From Chara braunii (taxonomy: Eukaryota; Streptophyta; Charophyceae; Charales; Characeae), in the NCBI GenBank assembly GCA_003427395.1, contig BFEA01000010.1:5966278-6002667 (forward strand): a stretch of DNA of 36,390 bases, in the 5' to 3' direction. The position numbers and the translations under genes were made by a program. The stretch's first letter is position 1. Each line of letters opens with the position of its first letter. Below the pieces are notes generated by a model. That model did no database searches. It was not told the DNA's origin and saw nothing but the letters and a program-made list of their open reading frames with translations. Below are positions 1 to 9,898 of the stretch, one piece after another.

Positions 1-86
<86 letters not shown>
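1..86. repeat. (GA)n microsatellite
   Basis: Uninterrupted dinucleotide AG repeat running from the first base of the window, so its true left end is outside. No coding meaning. Confidence 0.98.
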
Positions 87-89
<3 letters not shown>

Positions 90-160
90 GACACAAACGA
101 CACGCTTTGTAACCACGGGGATTCAAGCGCATGCTCGAGTTCCAGTATACAGTATTGTCA

Positions 161-182
161 TCTCTCTCTCTCTCTCTCTCTC

Positions 183-234
<52 letters not shown>
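161..234. repeat. Compound (TC)n(TG)n microsatellite
   Basis: About 12 TC units pass directly into about 24 TG units. It lies just 3' of the transposase remnant on the minus strand. The same pyrimidine/CA-type compound architecture recurs near 13207 and at 31576-31631. Confidence 0.97.
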
Positions 235-235
<1 letters not shown>

Positions 236-238
236 CGC

Positions 239-1749
239 TCATGCTCGCCACGGACCGGGATCAGGCGGACCATGTACGCGGACATGATGGCCAACGTGTC
301 CAACCAATCTGGCCCTGATCCGCTGCGATGGCGTCGTCAGACCTTGAAAGTTGATGCGAATGCCGTCGTCATCCTCCTCATCCCCCGCATTGGATGGAAC
401 TACCGGACGTCGCCTACGGCGACGATTATGGTCATCGCTGTCGTCATCTTCCGAGTCGTTGTCTGATTCCATCATGTCCTGCAGATCGACTTTGAAGTCG
501 AGGAGCAGATTGTGCAAGATGCAGACGGCCATGAACTCACATCAAATGGTTTTCAAATTGCCGATTTGCCGCCGCCCAAAATTCCTCCAGATGCCCTTCA
601 GAATGCCGAAGGTACGCTCAATGACATTCCTCGCCATTGAGTGGACATCATCGAATGTCACCTGCGCAGGGGTGCGATCCCCACGCGTGCTATGGGGAGT
701 CATCAACCAGTCGAGCAAAGGAAAGCCCGGATCTCCCAACAAGTAGGGTGCAATAGATGTTCCATCCCGCAACAACGTAGGTTCCCCGAATAACACACCT
801 TCGCCGCTCTCTCCTTGAACGCAAAGACGGGACATTCTCAACACCCGAGAGTCGTGAAGAGATCCCGAGCTCCCGACATAGACGTCAAAAATCCGGCACT
901 CATGGTCGCAAACGACTTGTGCTATAATGGAGAATTGTCTAGTCCGATCGTAGTAGCACTCCGGAAGTTCATTCCTGGGCTTTTCGATGTACAAATATGT
1001 ACAGGCGCTATCAAGCACTCCGGAAGTTCATTCCTGGGCTTTTCGATGTACAAATATGTACAGTCGATAGCGCCCACGCACCCAGGAAAGCCTTTGCGTT
1101 CGAAATGATCGAGGCAGTCCTCTAAACGTCGTCCCTGTGGAAAGGAGATGACATGAGCGTATTCCCTCACGATAGCTTCAGCCACGTCCTTGTTGCTTCG
1201 CAGCGCACTCATAAGACCTATGCCCAACCCATGACTTGATTGCCTGTAGTAACCGCCAGTCGCCCACCTGATGAGGGCACATGCAAATTTCTGCTCCGCC
1301 GGCAGAGGTTGTCTCCAATTCGTGGTCTGGCGCTGTATGTGAGGACCAATGCGCTGAAGCACTTCATGGAAGAGTGGACGTGGCAACCTGCAGAATCTCA
1401 CAAAGACCTTGTCATGACGATGGCCCACACGCTGCAGGTCCTTCCAAACCCCCCCGCTCCGCTCCAACACCCAAATCCTCCTTTCGTCATCCATCACCCT
1501 CTCCATATTCCTCATCGCCAGCCACTCAACAACCATGGTATGGCACACACATCCCGCAAGGAGTACGAAGCACTGCTGTGAGTCGACATTGAATATAGGC
1601 ATGGAGGCTGCAGCCCGCAGCACAACCATGACTACTGCATTCCGCCTGTTCATCCACTGGATAATCGCCATGACGGTTATGAACAGCACGTCGTCAACGA
1701 CTTCGTCTCCTCCATTGCGCTGCCGATGATGTGCTCCTCCGCTGTCCAT
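239..1749 (-). pseudogene. PIF/Harbinger (HARBI1-like) DDE transposase, frameshifted
   Basis: Minus-strand transposase of the DDE_Tnp_4/HARBI1 family, the nuclease that cuts and inserts PIF/Harbinger elements. The N-terminal frame (1749 to 922) has a helix-rich region around residues 145-195 and the first catalytic Asp in GAIDCTY (residue 229). The second frame (1018 to 542) has the second Asp in LLGDPGFPLLDW and the Glu in NVIERTFGILKGIWR, so all three DDE residues are visible. An in-frame TGA at 544-542 separates a C-terminal ILHNLLL segment and acidic tail (532 to 239). The two main frames are separated by a 59-bp tandem duplication that shifts the frame. The gene is therefore inactive as read here, unless the shift is an assembly error. 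The start at 1749 is the longest-frame choice. The family call is secure; activity is not. Confidence 0.88.
957..1064. repeat. 59-bp tandem duplication inside the transposase
   Basis: The block beginning CACTCCGGAAGTTCATTCC at 957 starts again at 1016, and about 48 bases are identical. The 59-bp period is not a multiple of three. On the minus strand it duplicates the TYLYIEKPRNELPEC segment just after the first catalytic Asp and shifts the frame. Confidence 0.95.
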
Positions 1750-2375
1750 GTGTGCGCGGATACCGAATCCTGGAACAGGAGGAACAACACCTCGCGCTTC
1801 GGAGAAGGCTGCCTTCTGTCACCAACGTCACCCACACCGAAGTCAGTGAGCACGATGCAACCGGTCGTGTGCTTCATCCCCCGAATGCTTGCAGGGGCGC
1901 GCAGGGCGTCCGTGCGTGCAGTGAGGTAGACGTTGCGCTTGGAAGCTTCAAAGGGAACGGGTATGGCGTTCGCCGCTGTGCGCCTTTGGACCCTGAACCA
2001 GTGGACGACTACCCGAACCATAACGTACTGGCCAACGGGCAAACGACTTGGAACCCGGTACCCGAGACGGTATGTCGCCCGCCTCCACATCGCTGCTGCG
2101 CAGGAAATGCCGCACGGTCGCCCACTATCCACAGACGCCCTTCCATTTGGACCACCGAGTACGGACCTGGAATGGGCTCAATGGCCCACTCCTTTCCCAA
2201 AAAGGAAATACGCCCCGGAATTTCCTTTTTCGGTAACCGGTGCCGACGCCACAACAACATTTCGCGGCGGCGGTGGGGTCACCTCTGTTCAATGATTCCC
2301 GTTGGCGGTGGGCAGTCGGCTGGAAGTCGTCACTTCCGAAACCGTTTGCCGCGGTCCTGTGGGGTCCTACCTTTA
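1750..2375. other. No recognisable gene; contains a short perfect hairpin
   Basis: Open frames exist on both strands (for example minus 2132-1677) but none shows a family motif. A perfect 11-bp inverted repeat AAAAAGGAAAT/ATTTCCTTTTT lies at 2199-2209 and 2220-2230 with a 10-base loop. The stretch may be the 5' part of the autonomous Harbinger element, but no terminal repeat pair bracketing the transposase was found. Confidence 0.5.
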
Positions 2376-2565
2376 GAGCCTCGTTCCACGCCACTTGAGT
2401 TCGAGTGCTACGCGAAAAAATCGTCGTTCCACCCCTCCCTAGATAAATGCTTTTTTGTTTTCACATCACATTTTGCATCTCAAGTGGCTGCTCTTGAAAC
2501 TCAAGTGCAGCCCAGGCAAAATCGCACTTGAGTTCAAGAGCTACCCTTGGGTTTCAGCCGCGGGG

Positions 2566-2618
<53 letters not shown>

Positions 2619-3402
2619 GCCATGCGTTCCTGGTTCTTGGTCGGTCCTTTTTGCGGTCCAGCGACCAACTGCTACCGATGGCGATACCGGGTGCCAGCAG
2701 TGGAACCGTGGGCAGCGGTGACTGCAGATTCCTGCGGTGACTGCAGATTCCGACAGGCTATTGGGTTACTGTTGTAGCGCGCGGTGCACCGTCATTGGGG
2801 TGGGAAGATTCAAATCGGTCGCCATGCTGCAGCTGCACGTAGCCGTTGGGACGGATTGTTGTGGGCGAGGAATGTTCTACCGCGGCAGGTCCAAATGGCA
2901 GTACAAGACAAGCACAGTTGCTAGGTTCCTGCACCGGCGTTTGCACGTGCTTCTGCAAACCTTCGTTGTCCATTCATGTCGTCTGCGCTGTGCTGCGACG
3001 TGCATGGCGGACCATGCAAGGAAGTTGTCACTGCTTTGTGTCCACTTTTGCACGCGTTCCAATCCTGTAGGCTGTGGAGCGCCGCACTGTACCCCCAACA
3101 AATTTCAAATTTAAAAACCCGCCGCACTCGTGGTCCCGCACTACACCTCGCCCCAAGCGGTCCCTAGAGTACCAAACAGCACACCGTAGACAAATATTCT
3201 GAAGGCCGGGTGCCGGCCTACTGGATCGAAAACACGCCAGTAAGTCTCCATAGAAAGGGGAGCCAGGGTGTTTTCCTTTCAAGTGCGACAGTTTCAAGTG
3301 CGGCCTGGAACGAGGAGGCGGCATAGTGTAAATTAATCACAATTTTGCGATTAGGGCGCACTTGAAACTTAAAGAGTTCTCAAGTGGTGTGGAACGAGGC
3401 TC
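2376..3402. mobile_element. Non-autonomous TIR element with TTA target duplication (Harbinger-like)
   Basis: A 1027-bp element. Both ends read GAGCCTCGTTCCAC inward and continue to CCACTTGAG; 23 of 24 terminal positions agree. It is flanked by TTA at 2373-2375 and 3403-3405. A 3-bp TTA/TAA duplication is the hallmark of PIF/Harbinger insertion. Subterminal copies of CAAGTG/CACTTGA occur on both sides (for example near 2500-2540 and 3280-3300), as expected for transposase-binding repeats. It contains a 50-T run and no coding sequence. Confidence 0.8.
2567..2616. repeat. Poly-T run of 50
   Basis: Fifty consecutive T inside the TIR element. It could be a slippage-expanded tract or the poly-A of an insertion on the minus strand. 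The exact length is likely unreliable in any assembly. Confidence 0.95.
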
Positions 3403-3426
3403 TTACTTTATCGGCCTTGCTCCACA

Positions 3427-4513
3427 GAGCCTCGTTCGACACCACTTGAACTCAAGGGTTGACGGAAAACTCTTCGTTCCACCCCTCCGTAGTGACCTTG
3501 CCGTAATGTTTTCACTTTCAACATAGGATTCGTGACCCCCCCCCCAAAAAAAATGTTGGGTTTGAACGAAATCTATTTAGGATTCTGTGTGTATGGGTTT
3601 TATGCCTTCTGTAAGAACAAGATTATTTGCAACGTAAAAAAAAAAAACACAAAAAAAAAATTAAAAAAATAATTTTTAAGAACCACTAGAAGCGGCGAGG
3701 AAAAAATCAGGTTTCTCCACAATAAATCATTAGTAGGCGAAGTATTGTATATTTAAAAATTAAATATATATATTTTTTATTATCTCAAAAAATCATGTGT
3801 ATAGACTGTGGGCAAACTTCCTCTTTTTTAATGTTGTTTTAACTTTTTTATAAAAAAGAACTTCCTTTTTTTTTATTTTTCACTTGCGTTTAACGAAAAA
3901 TTTGAAAATGTCTCCGAGACAAAAGTTGTTTGTGCTATTATTTTACATAACATATATTTTTCTGGCAATGATTTTATTGTTAACTTCGAAATAACTTTAT
4001 AGAGTCTATAAAATAGCCCTATATGCCAGAATTCACTAAAACTGTTTTTTTACAACTTTAGAGTTTATTTTATTTGAGCTCTGTTTTTTTGTCAATCTAT
4101 TGAGAATGACTTATAGTCCTACAACAGGATTTTTGCAAGCAAGAGTTTTCCTCCACATTTTGAGGATCGCTCGACTGTTCGTCTGATTTTTGCTTTGTCT
4201 TTTGGAAAGTGGTCGAAAATGTATATTTTTTTTAAACCAGAAATAAAAGTTTGAGTTCTAAATTTTCACTCAGTACAAAATGTTGGGTTTTGTGGTTTTG
4301 TATGGTTTTTATGAATCTTGTGTTTTTCCTACTCTCAAGTGTGCATACTTGAATCTCAAGTGTCGCTGGGGAAAAATCGCACTTGAACTCAAGGTACCTC
4401 CAGGAGGTATACGCGATCCTGGTCCAGGAGTGGTCAAGTCGTGGAGTTCAGTTTCAAGTGTAGCCTGTTCAAGGGTTTACTCAAAGTGTACATGGAACCA
4501 TGAAACGAGGCTC
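3427..4513. mobile_element. Second non-autonomous TIR element of the same family
   Basis: 1087 bp. The left end GAGCCTCGTTCGACACCACT and the inverted right end share the terminal GAGCCTCGTT, and subterminal TTGAACTCAAGGG-type sequences recur on both sides. TTA follows the right end (4514-4516) but the left flank is ACA, so the target duplication is not intact. It starts only 24 bp after the previous element ends, in tandem. The interior (3540-4330) is AT-rich with A and T homopolymers and no gene. A block near 4355-4400 matches the subterminal block at 2499-2540 of the first element. Confidence 0.65.
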
Positions 4514-4537
4514 TTACTCTATGGGCCTCACTCCATA

Positions 4538-4641
4538 GGCCTCTCTCCACTACTTTCCAAATGTGCAAAACGAGAGTGAGAAAAGATACATAGCCATGAT
4601 TTTTGTCATTTGTGCATGTGGAGAGTAGTGGAGAGATGCCC
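4538..4641. mobile_element. 104-bp hairpin-like MITE
   Basis: The left arm GGCCTCTCTCCACTACTTTC and the inverted right arm pair over roughly 30 bases, including ATGTGCAAA. TA lies on both sides (4536-4537, 4642-4643). Together the arms make an almost complete foldback of the element. The CTCTCCACTACT core is shared with the elements below. Confidence 0.6.
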
Positions 4642-4908
4642 TATATGGCCACACTCTAGAAACACTCCCAAATTTAGTGAGCGTCTTTCTTTTGTTTGAA
4701 GTGCACTACGAGACAACACCAACCTATTTTGACAACCGGGACACTAGGCACACTCGTGAAAAAGAAAAGGAGCATCGTGGGTAGGACGGAGGACACTAAA
4801 AATCTGAAGCGTTGCTGGCTGTGAACTCTAAATGCTTCGCAAGTGCTCTTCGAGAGTGCTTTCTGACACCTTCCGAAGCGTGTTTTCGTGAGTTGGTGTT
4901 TAGAGTAA

Positions 4909-5534
4909 GAGTCTTGCTGCATTACTCTACTTCATGCAAATTCGGAGAGTTATGCATTGCTGCACGAACTTTCCGCTCGACCCGTGGAAAAAGTCTCGAT
5001 AGTTGTCAGGAAGCGCGAATGCAAACCACTCTCCGAGAATGGAGAGCGTCCAGCCTCCAACAACGGTTTTTTGGATACTCCTCAGCGGGAACCTCCATCT
5101 TGCTCCGAATCAGAGAGTACGCCTTCAACCGCGACCGACAAAAAACTAACACCTTGGTGTCACATGCTATCCATACGCTCTCCGATTCGGAGAGTGCTGT
5201 GTGTCCCCTTCACGGAATTGTGGGGAAGAGTCCCGCCGCACCAGACACGAAATGTAAACCACCGCAGTTTTTTATTGTTTCTTCTAGGATCGGATACCTT
5301 CCGCGTGGGACCATTGGTGGGGACCTTGATGGACCGGTCGATGCCGCACTCTCCAAAAACCACCGTCGCTGCACTTCACTCTCCACTCGGTCTCCGTTTT
5401 TCAGAGAGTACACAGAGAGTAGAGCGTGGAGAGTAAGTGCAATGATTACGATTAATCCGAGAAATCGGAAAGTCTGACAACTATCCACGTACTCTCCGAT
5501 TTCCTGGAGAGTGGAGAGTAGTGCAACGAGACCC
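4909..5534. mobile_element. 626-bp TIR element with TAA target duplication
   Basis: The left end GAGTCTTGCTGCATTACTCT and the inverted right end GGGTCTCGTTGCACTACTCT match at 17 of the first 22 positions. Both sides are flanked by TAA (4906-4908, 5535-5537). The interior is rich in short palindromes of the type CTCTCCGA..TCGGAGAG. Open frames of 221 and 159 codons overlap it but show no family motif and follow from the repeat composition. Its interior is similar to 6589-6715. Confidence 0.7.
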
Positions 5535-5747
5535 TAAGTGGAGCGAGGCATTACTCATGAAAAGTTTAAAGTCTATAGTAGTAGAGCGAGGTCCATGCTC
5601 TTCTTTTTATGATTTCATGGTTTTTCCTTGTTTATGCCTCGTTTCTCTATAAAATATTAAACACGTAACTGGACAACACATGGACCAGATACATTTCCAC
5701 ACATCCATCACAGTGAATGTATCGGGACCATTCTGAACACCGACATG

Positions 5748-5879
5748 GAGCATCACCACACCACTCTCAAATCTCGAAAAATGTGAAAAAATGAGAATGA
5801 ACTTTCTGTTAGAACATGGCCAGATGCACCCGCCATAGTTTTGTCATTTTCACATTTCGAGAGTTATGCGGCGAGGCTC
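5748..5879. mobile_element. 132-bp TIR element flanked by ATG
   Basis: GAGCATCACCACACCACTCTC pairs imperfectly with the inverted right end GAGCCTCGCCGCATAACTCTC, followed by a second matching block CTCGAAA..TGTGAAAA. ATG lies at 5745-5747 and 5880-5882. A central stretch of about 60 bases (from 5791) is nearly the same as 6091-6150 in the next element. Confidence 0.5.
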
Positions 5880-6061
5880 ATGTAGACGATTGTGTAGTGG
5901 AGGTCATTCCCAGCACCAACATTTGGAACGTTGCGTAGTGGAGCGAGATCCTTGTTTTTACCTTCATCTCTCGTCCTTCTTTTCTTCAGTTTTTTTTTTG
6001 TCTTTTGGATAAGGCCAGACTAAGCTGGCAAAAACGCGCCCTTACCTTTCTTTTGTTGTCA

Positions 6062-6181
6062 GCCTCGCTGCACTATTCTTCAAACGTGAAAAATGAGAAT
6101 GAATCTTCAGTTAGAACATAGAAAGATGCACCGCCATATTTTTTTGTGTTTTGTGCATGTGTAGAGTACTACAGCGAGACC
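6062..6181. mobile_element. 120-bp TIR element related to the previous one
   Basis: The left end GCCTCGCTGCACTATTCTTC pairs with the inverted right end GTCTCGCTGTAGTACTCTAC at about 17 of 25 positions. The centre matches 5791-5850 (GAATGAA..GTTAGAACAT..AGATGCACC). No clean target duplication is seen. Confidence 0.5.
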
Positions 6182-6395
6182 CATAAATTAGAGAAAAATG
6201 ACACTTTTCGCATCAGCGACGTCGTCACTAGCGCCCGTGGGGTTCGGCCCGACTTTCTGTCTGAAAATGTGGATACGAAAAAATGTCAAAAGGTGCTCCA
6301 TTGTAGCTTCGCTAACAACGTAGAGCGACGTCCTTCGGAGGACAATTTCGACGATATAATGAAGATTTCAGATGACACACAAAAATCTAGACGAG

Positions 6396-6800
6396 GAGTC
6401 TCGCTGCACTACTCTCCACTCTCCGAATTCGGAAAGTTTTTATACTTGCACTAACCATCAAATTCCACTTGTTAAAAGCCTTCGAAGACATTGAGTCTCG
6501 CTACACTTCTCTCCACTCTCTTAATTTGGAGAGTTTTTCATCTTTGCACTAACTATCAATTCCACCATCCAAAAATTCTTGGATAGTTGTCAAAAACCTC
6601 CTTTGAAAAACAGTCTCCGTTGGTGGAGAGTGTCCAGCCTGCAACGCTGGTTTTTCGTATGGACCTCTGACGGACTTTCTAAAATGCTTCCAATTTGGAG
6701 AGTGTGCCTCGAGTTTGGGCGGACAAATGCAAATCCAGTTGCGTCCTTTAGTGATATCACGGTGCCTGTTAGCGTTGTCGAACGCATGAGTCTCGCACGG
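6396..6800. mobile_element. Truncated TIR element with a duplicated left terminus
   Basis: GAGTCTCGCTGCACTACTCT at 6396 recurs in diverged form at 6493. Each is followed by CTCCACTCTC..GGAGAG/GGAAAG, TTTGCACTAAC-like and TCAA(A)TTCCAC blocks, so about 97 bp of the left end is tandemly repeated. The following sequence (6589-6715) matches the interior of 4909-5534 (GATAGTTGTC, GAGAGTGTCCAGCCT). No right terminus was recognised, so the end coordinate is approximate. Confidence 0.5.
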
Positions 6801-6835
6801 GGACGCTCCCGGCCTCGTCACGCAGGATTTGTGGC

Positions 6836-7450
6836 AATCCAACTTAGTACAATGCCCAGTCTCCCTGAACTGTTTAAAGTAGCCAAGTTATATATATCTT
6901 TTTGCACTTAGTCTTTTAAGGTAGCGTAGGACCGAACCATTTAACTTAGAATCAAATTTCAACCTGCCCCATCATACCACCAATTATTCTTAATTGATAC
7001 TCTTTTCATTTGTGATAAGCTATAGTCGGCCCATCCAACTTAGAAACAATATCTGACTAGCCTGTTCGTAAAATAAAATAGTAACAAGATATAAGCAAAT
7101 TTAACAACTTTATCATTTGGTTCCAGCATGTGTGTGACTTTAGACTAAGTCATCCAACTTAGAAACAATTGTCCGGTCCTCCGCCTGATCCTCCATCAGA
7201 ATTAAAAAAAAGAAGTTTGAGTCGTCCAACTTAGGAACAATTGCTCAAACTCCCTTTCTAAAAAACAAAGGAAACATTAGAAACGCTGAAATAAACCAAG
7301 ACGACCAAACCATCAAACTTATGAACAATGCCTTTCTTCCTTAGCATGGAGAAATTAATGCGTTTGTTTGAGGAAAAGGAGGCCGCGCGATGGGGAAGGG
7401 GCAAGTTCAGGCCCGTAAGTCCATGCCAGTAAACCAAACACTTGGACAAT
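6836..7450 (+). repeat. Spaced degenerate motif array (CCAACTTAGAAACAAT)
   Basis: Variants of CATCCAACTTAGAAACAAT occur near 6836, 6937, 7030, 7150, 7222 and 7310, with a weaker form near 7434. Spacing is about 70-120 bp and the intervening sequence is AT-rich and poorly conserved. All copies are in the same orientation. No gene is seen between them. Confidence 0.6.
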
Positions 7451-7595
7451 GAAAAATGCATGGCTGCAGAGAAAAAACAATCACATTGGATTTTGCTCAA
7501 GAAGGACAGAATTGACCTTTATGTCCATATGGAGCAGCCGGTTGGTAGAAGGCCGTGGAACTGAAATGAAAGAAAAAAAAAAAAAGAAAAAGAAA

Positions 7596-8240
7596 CAGAA
7601 GAAATGGATCACCAGTAATCCACATCCCAATCCCTAGGAGTGGATTGCTGGACAGTACCTTCAAGCCTCTTAAGCGAGTATGAACCTGGGTAGCACCCCG
7701 TACGCGTACGTATTCCGGCAACTTTAAAAGAATAAACATTCAAAAAAATACTTTTGAATAGTTGTTCAACTATTATGATAATTTTACCTTTTTTTTTTTT
7801 TTTTTTTTTTCCAGTTTTTTTTTCGATCGAGTTTGGTTGGAAATTCGGGGATGACTCCCAGGCAAAGGTTGTTTGTATCATGTTTCTGCATAACATCAAG
7901 CCTCTTGAGCGAGTATGGACCTGGGTAGCACCCCGTACGCGTACGTATTCCGGCATACCCGTACGAACCCAAAATCAGGCGTACGCATACGAACCCAAAA
8001 TCGCATATATGCGTACGTTAATAAAAACAAAAAAAAGAAACAGAAGAAATGGATCACCAGTAATCCACATCCCAATCCCTAGGAGTGGCTTGCTGGACAG
8101 TACCTTCAAACCTCTTGAGCGAGTATGAACCTGGGTAGCACCCCGTACGCGTACGCATTCCGGCATACCCGTACGAACCCAAAATCAGGCGTACACATAC
8201 AAACCCAAAATCGCACATATGCGTACGTTAATAAAAACAA
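7596..8240. repeat. Interspersed direct repeats with TACGCGTACG palindromes
   Basis: The block AGAAACAGAAGAAATGGATC... through the palindrome CGTACGCGTACG occurs at about 7596-7718 and 8037-8163. A shorter copy starts at 7896. A tail with two GTACGAACCCAAAATC-like units follows at 7930-8025 and 8140-8237. A further block (ACTTTAAAAGAATAAACATT..) at about 7720-7900 recurs at about 8530-8700. Confidence 0.85.
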
Positions 8241-8786
8241 AAACAAAATCTAAAAAAAAGTATGCTGTGCAGAATGATAATACAAATTTACAATGCCTTT
8301 TTAAACGCCGGGAACACGGCCCCGTGTCCCTTACAAAATTAGGTGGGGCCCTCAGTGGGCAAGGCATCATCAGCCAAGCACATCGAGGGCACCACTAGAT
8401 TTCACCCCACAGCCAACTCCACAACAAACTTCACAGCCCCGACAACTGAAAAGTCAAACAACTTTTGCCTGGAAGTCGTACCCGAATTCTCAACCTAGTT
8501 CAATTCAAAAATCAACAACCTTAAAAACAACTTTAAAAGAATAAACATTCAAAAAAATACTTTTGAATAGTTGTTAAACTATTATGATAATTTTACCTTT
8601 TTTTTTTAGTTTTTCAGTTTTTTTTTTCGATCGAGTTTGGTTGGAAATTCGGGGACGACTCCCAGGCAAAGGTTGTTTGTATCATGTTTCTGCATAACAT
8701 ATACGTGTATGCACGTACGTGTCGCATACAGGAATACGTCTTCACGTATACGCGCAGCCCGCGTACGCGTACGCTGTGCTACCCAG
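7686..8786. mobile_element. hAT-like non-autonomous element with 8-bp flanking repeat
   Basis: The left end CTGGGTAGCACC and the inverted right end CTGGGTAGCACA continue into GCGTACGCGTACG on both sides. The direct repeat GTATGAAC lies immediately outside both ends (7678-7685, 8787-8794). An 8-bp target duplication is characteristic of hAT elements, although CTGGG is not the commonest hAT terminus (CAGGG). The left flank itself is duplicated inside the element, so the ends could also have been set by rearrangement. There is no transposase, only T tracts and repeats. Confidence 0.5.
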
Positions 8787-8794
8787 GTATGAAC

Positions 8795-8891
8795 TGAAAT
8801 TGGGTTGACTTTTGATGATGTGCAATACAGCCCTCCCCTAGACACAAAGTGGCTGCACACAAGGGCCTATTTAAGCCAAATCTATCAGAAC
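8795..8891. other. Unassigned spacer left of the LTR array
   Basis: Short spacer with no recognised feature. It ends in GAAC, which is repeated immediately after the right-hand LTR at 27294-27297. Confidence 0.6.
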
Positions 8892-9880
8892 TGCGAGGAA
8901 CGAGCCCTCACGGGGCCCCTATCAGACATCCACATGTCCCGGCCAGAGGCCCCCAGCAACCAAGTGCCCGCCCTAAGTGAAGGCGGGCCTGAATATTCAT
9001 CAGAGGCCAAAATTCAACATTTTCATATGGGTATTCAGGCTGTTGCGGCCCGCCAGTTGGTTGAATAGACGCGTGAGCCTCACTAATCTGCGTCGTACAG
9101 TTGGCCCAGGTAACATAGCAGGGCCGATACATCATGAAGTGGCCACCGCCCTAGGCAAAAGCAGTACTGTCAACGTACCTACCCCGGGGTCCTGTGCAAA
9201 TGCAGCAAACGGCCCAAGTCCAGAGACTCAGGCCGTGCCCAACTGTAAACGGCCCAGGCCCTCAACTGTAGTCTCTGGCCTGGGTGCAGGAACTGGGGGC
9301 CACCAGGAAACTACTGGAAGCTTCCAGCCAGGCCACACGCAACATTCAGGAGGCTGCCACTTCCATATAGGAAGAGAGGCAGCCCAGGCCAGGCATTCTG
9401 GCCTACGCGGGCAATGCGGTCACTCTGCTGCACGGCTGCATTGGATGCAGCGCTAAGGCTAGTGCGCTGGCGGGGCGCATTGAGGTGAGGAGGTGCGCTG
9501 CAAGGCAGCGATGTGTGGGTTATCAAGGTCTGATGAGGGTGACGAGATACGTACCTGGTGCATGAAGAGAGGTTGGCTATGGTGTTGACATCGTGTACAT
9601 TGATCTTCGAGAGTCGAAGTGAGCCTGTTGCATGAACACAGCTGTAGGTAGGATAGTTCAGTGGGGTACGCTAGGCGCTGGGCAGTGGGCGCCAGACAGA
9701 GAGGAGTGACTTTGGCTACTGTGTTGGTGTGGCCTGACGGCCTGAACGTTGGCTCATTACTTCATTGTATTGCTCTAATTGGATGGATTCTCGGTGCAAT
9801 TGTGCTCTCTGCTTGTACACGACTACTTTGACATCTGTGTGATTTCACACTGTATATCGTTCACACTCGTATTCCTTGCA
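8892..9880 (+). repeat. LTR1 (5' LTR of copy 1)
   Basis: Begins TGCGAGGAACGAGCCC, the point where similarity with the middle LTR begins, and ends ATTCCTTGCA at the point where LTR3 stops matching. It is 989 bp, with TG...CA ends. A primer-binding site starts 3 bp later. It is rich in GGCCCAGG-type motifs in its first half. Open frames in it are incidental. Confidence 0.88.
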
Positions 9881-9883
9881 ATT

Positions 9884-9898
9884 TGGTATTGGAGCTGG
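9884..9898 (+). other. Primer-binding site (initiator Met-tRNA type)
   Basis: TGGTATTGGAGCTGG, 3 bp after the LTR, resembles the TGGTATCAGAGC primer-binding site complementary to initiator Met-tRNA used by many plant LTR retrotransposons. It differs at two of the first 12 positions. Confidence 0.75.

Noticed and set aside
131-466. Plus-strand 111-codon frame with Ser-Leu and Val-Cys runs
   Set aside because: It is a translation of the TC/TG microsatellite and the antisense of the transposase.
1731-2531. 266-codon plus-strand frame
   Set aside because: No motif. It crosses the TTA-flanked element boundary, overlaps open frames on the other strand, and its openness follows from GC-rich composition.
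3427-4513. Intact TTA duplication for the second 1-kb element
   Set aside because: The right flank is TTA but the left flank is ACA; only the termini support the element.
4812-5477. 221-codon plus-strand frame
   Set aside because: It lies within and across the edge of a TIR element and shows only repeat-derived CTCTCC/GGAGAG translations.
6836-7450. CRISPR-like array
   Set aside because: Repeats are degenerate, spacing is irregular and the context is eukaryotic nuclear DNA.
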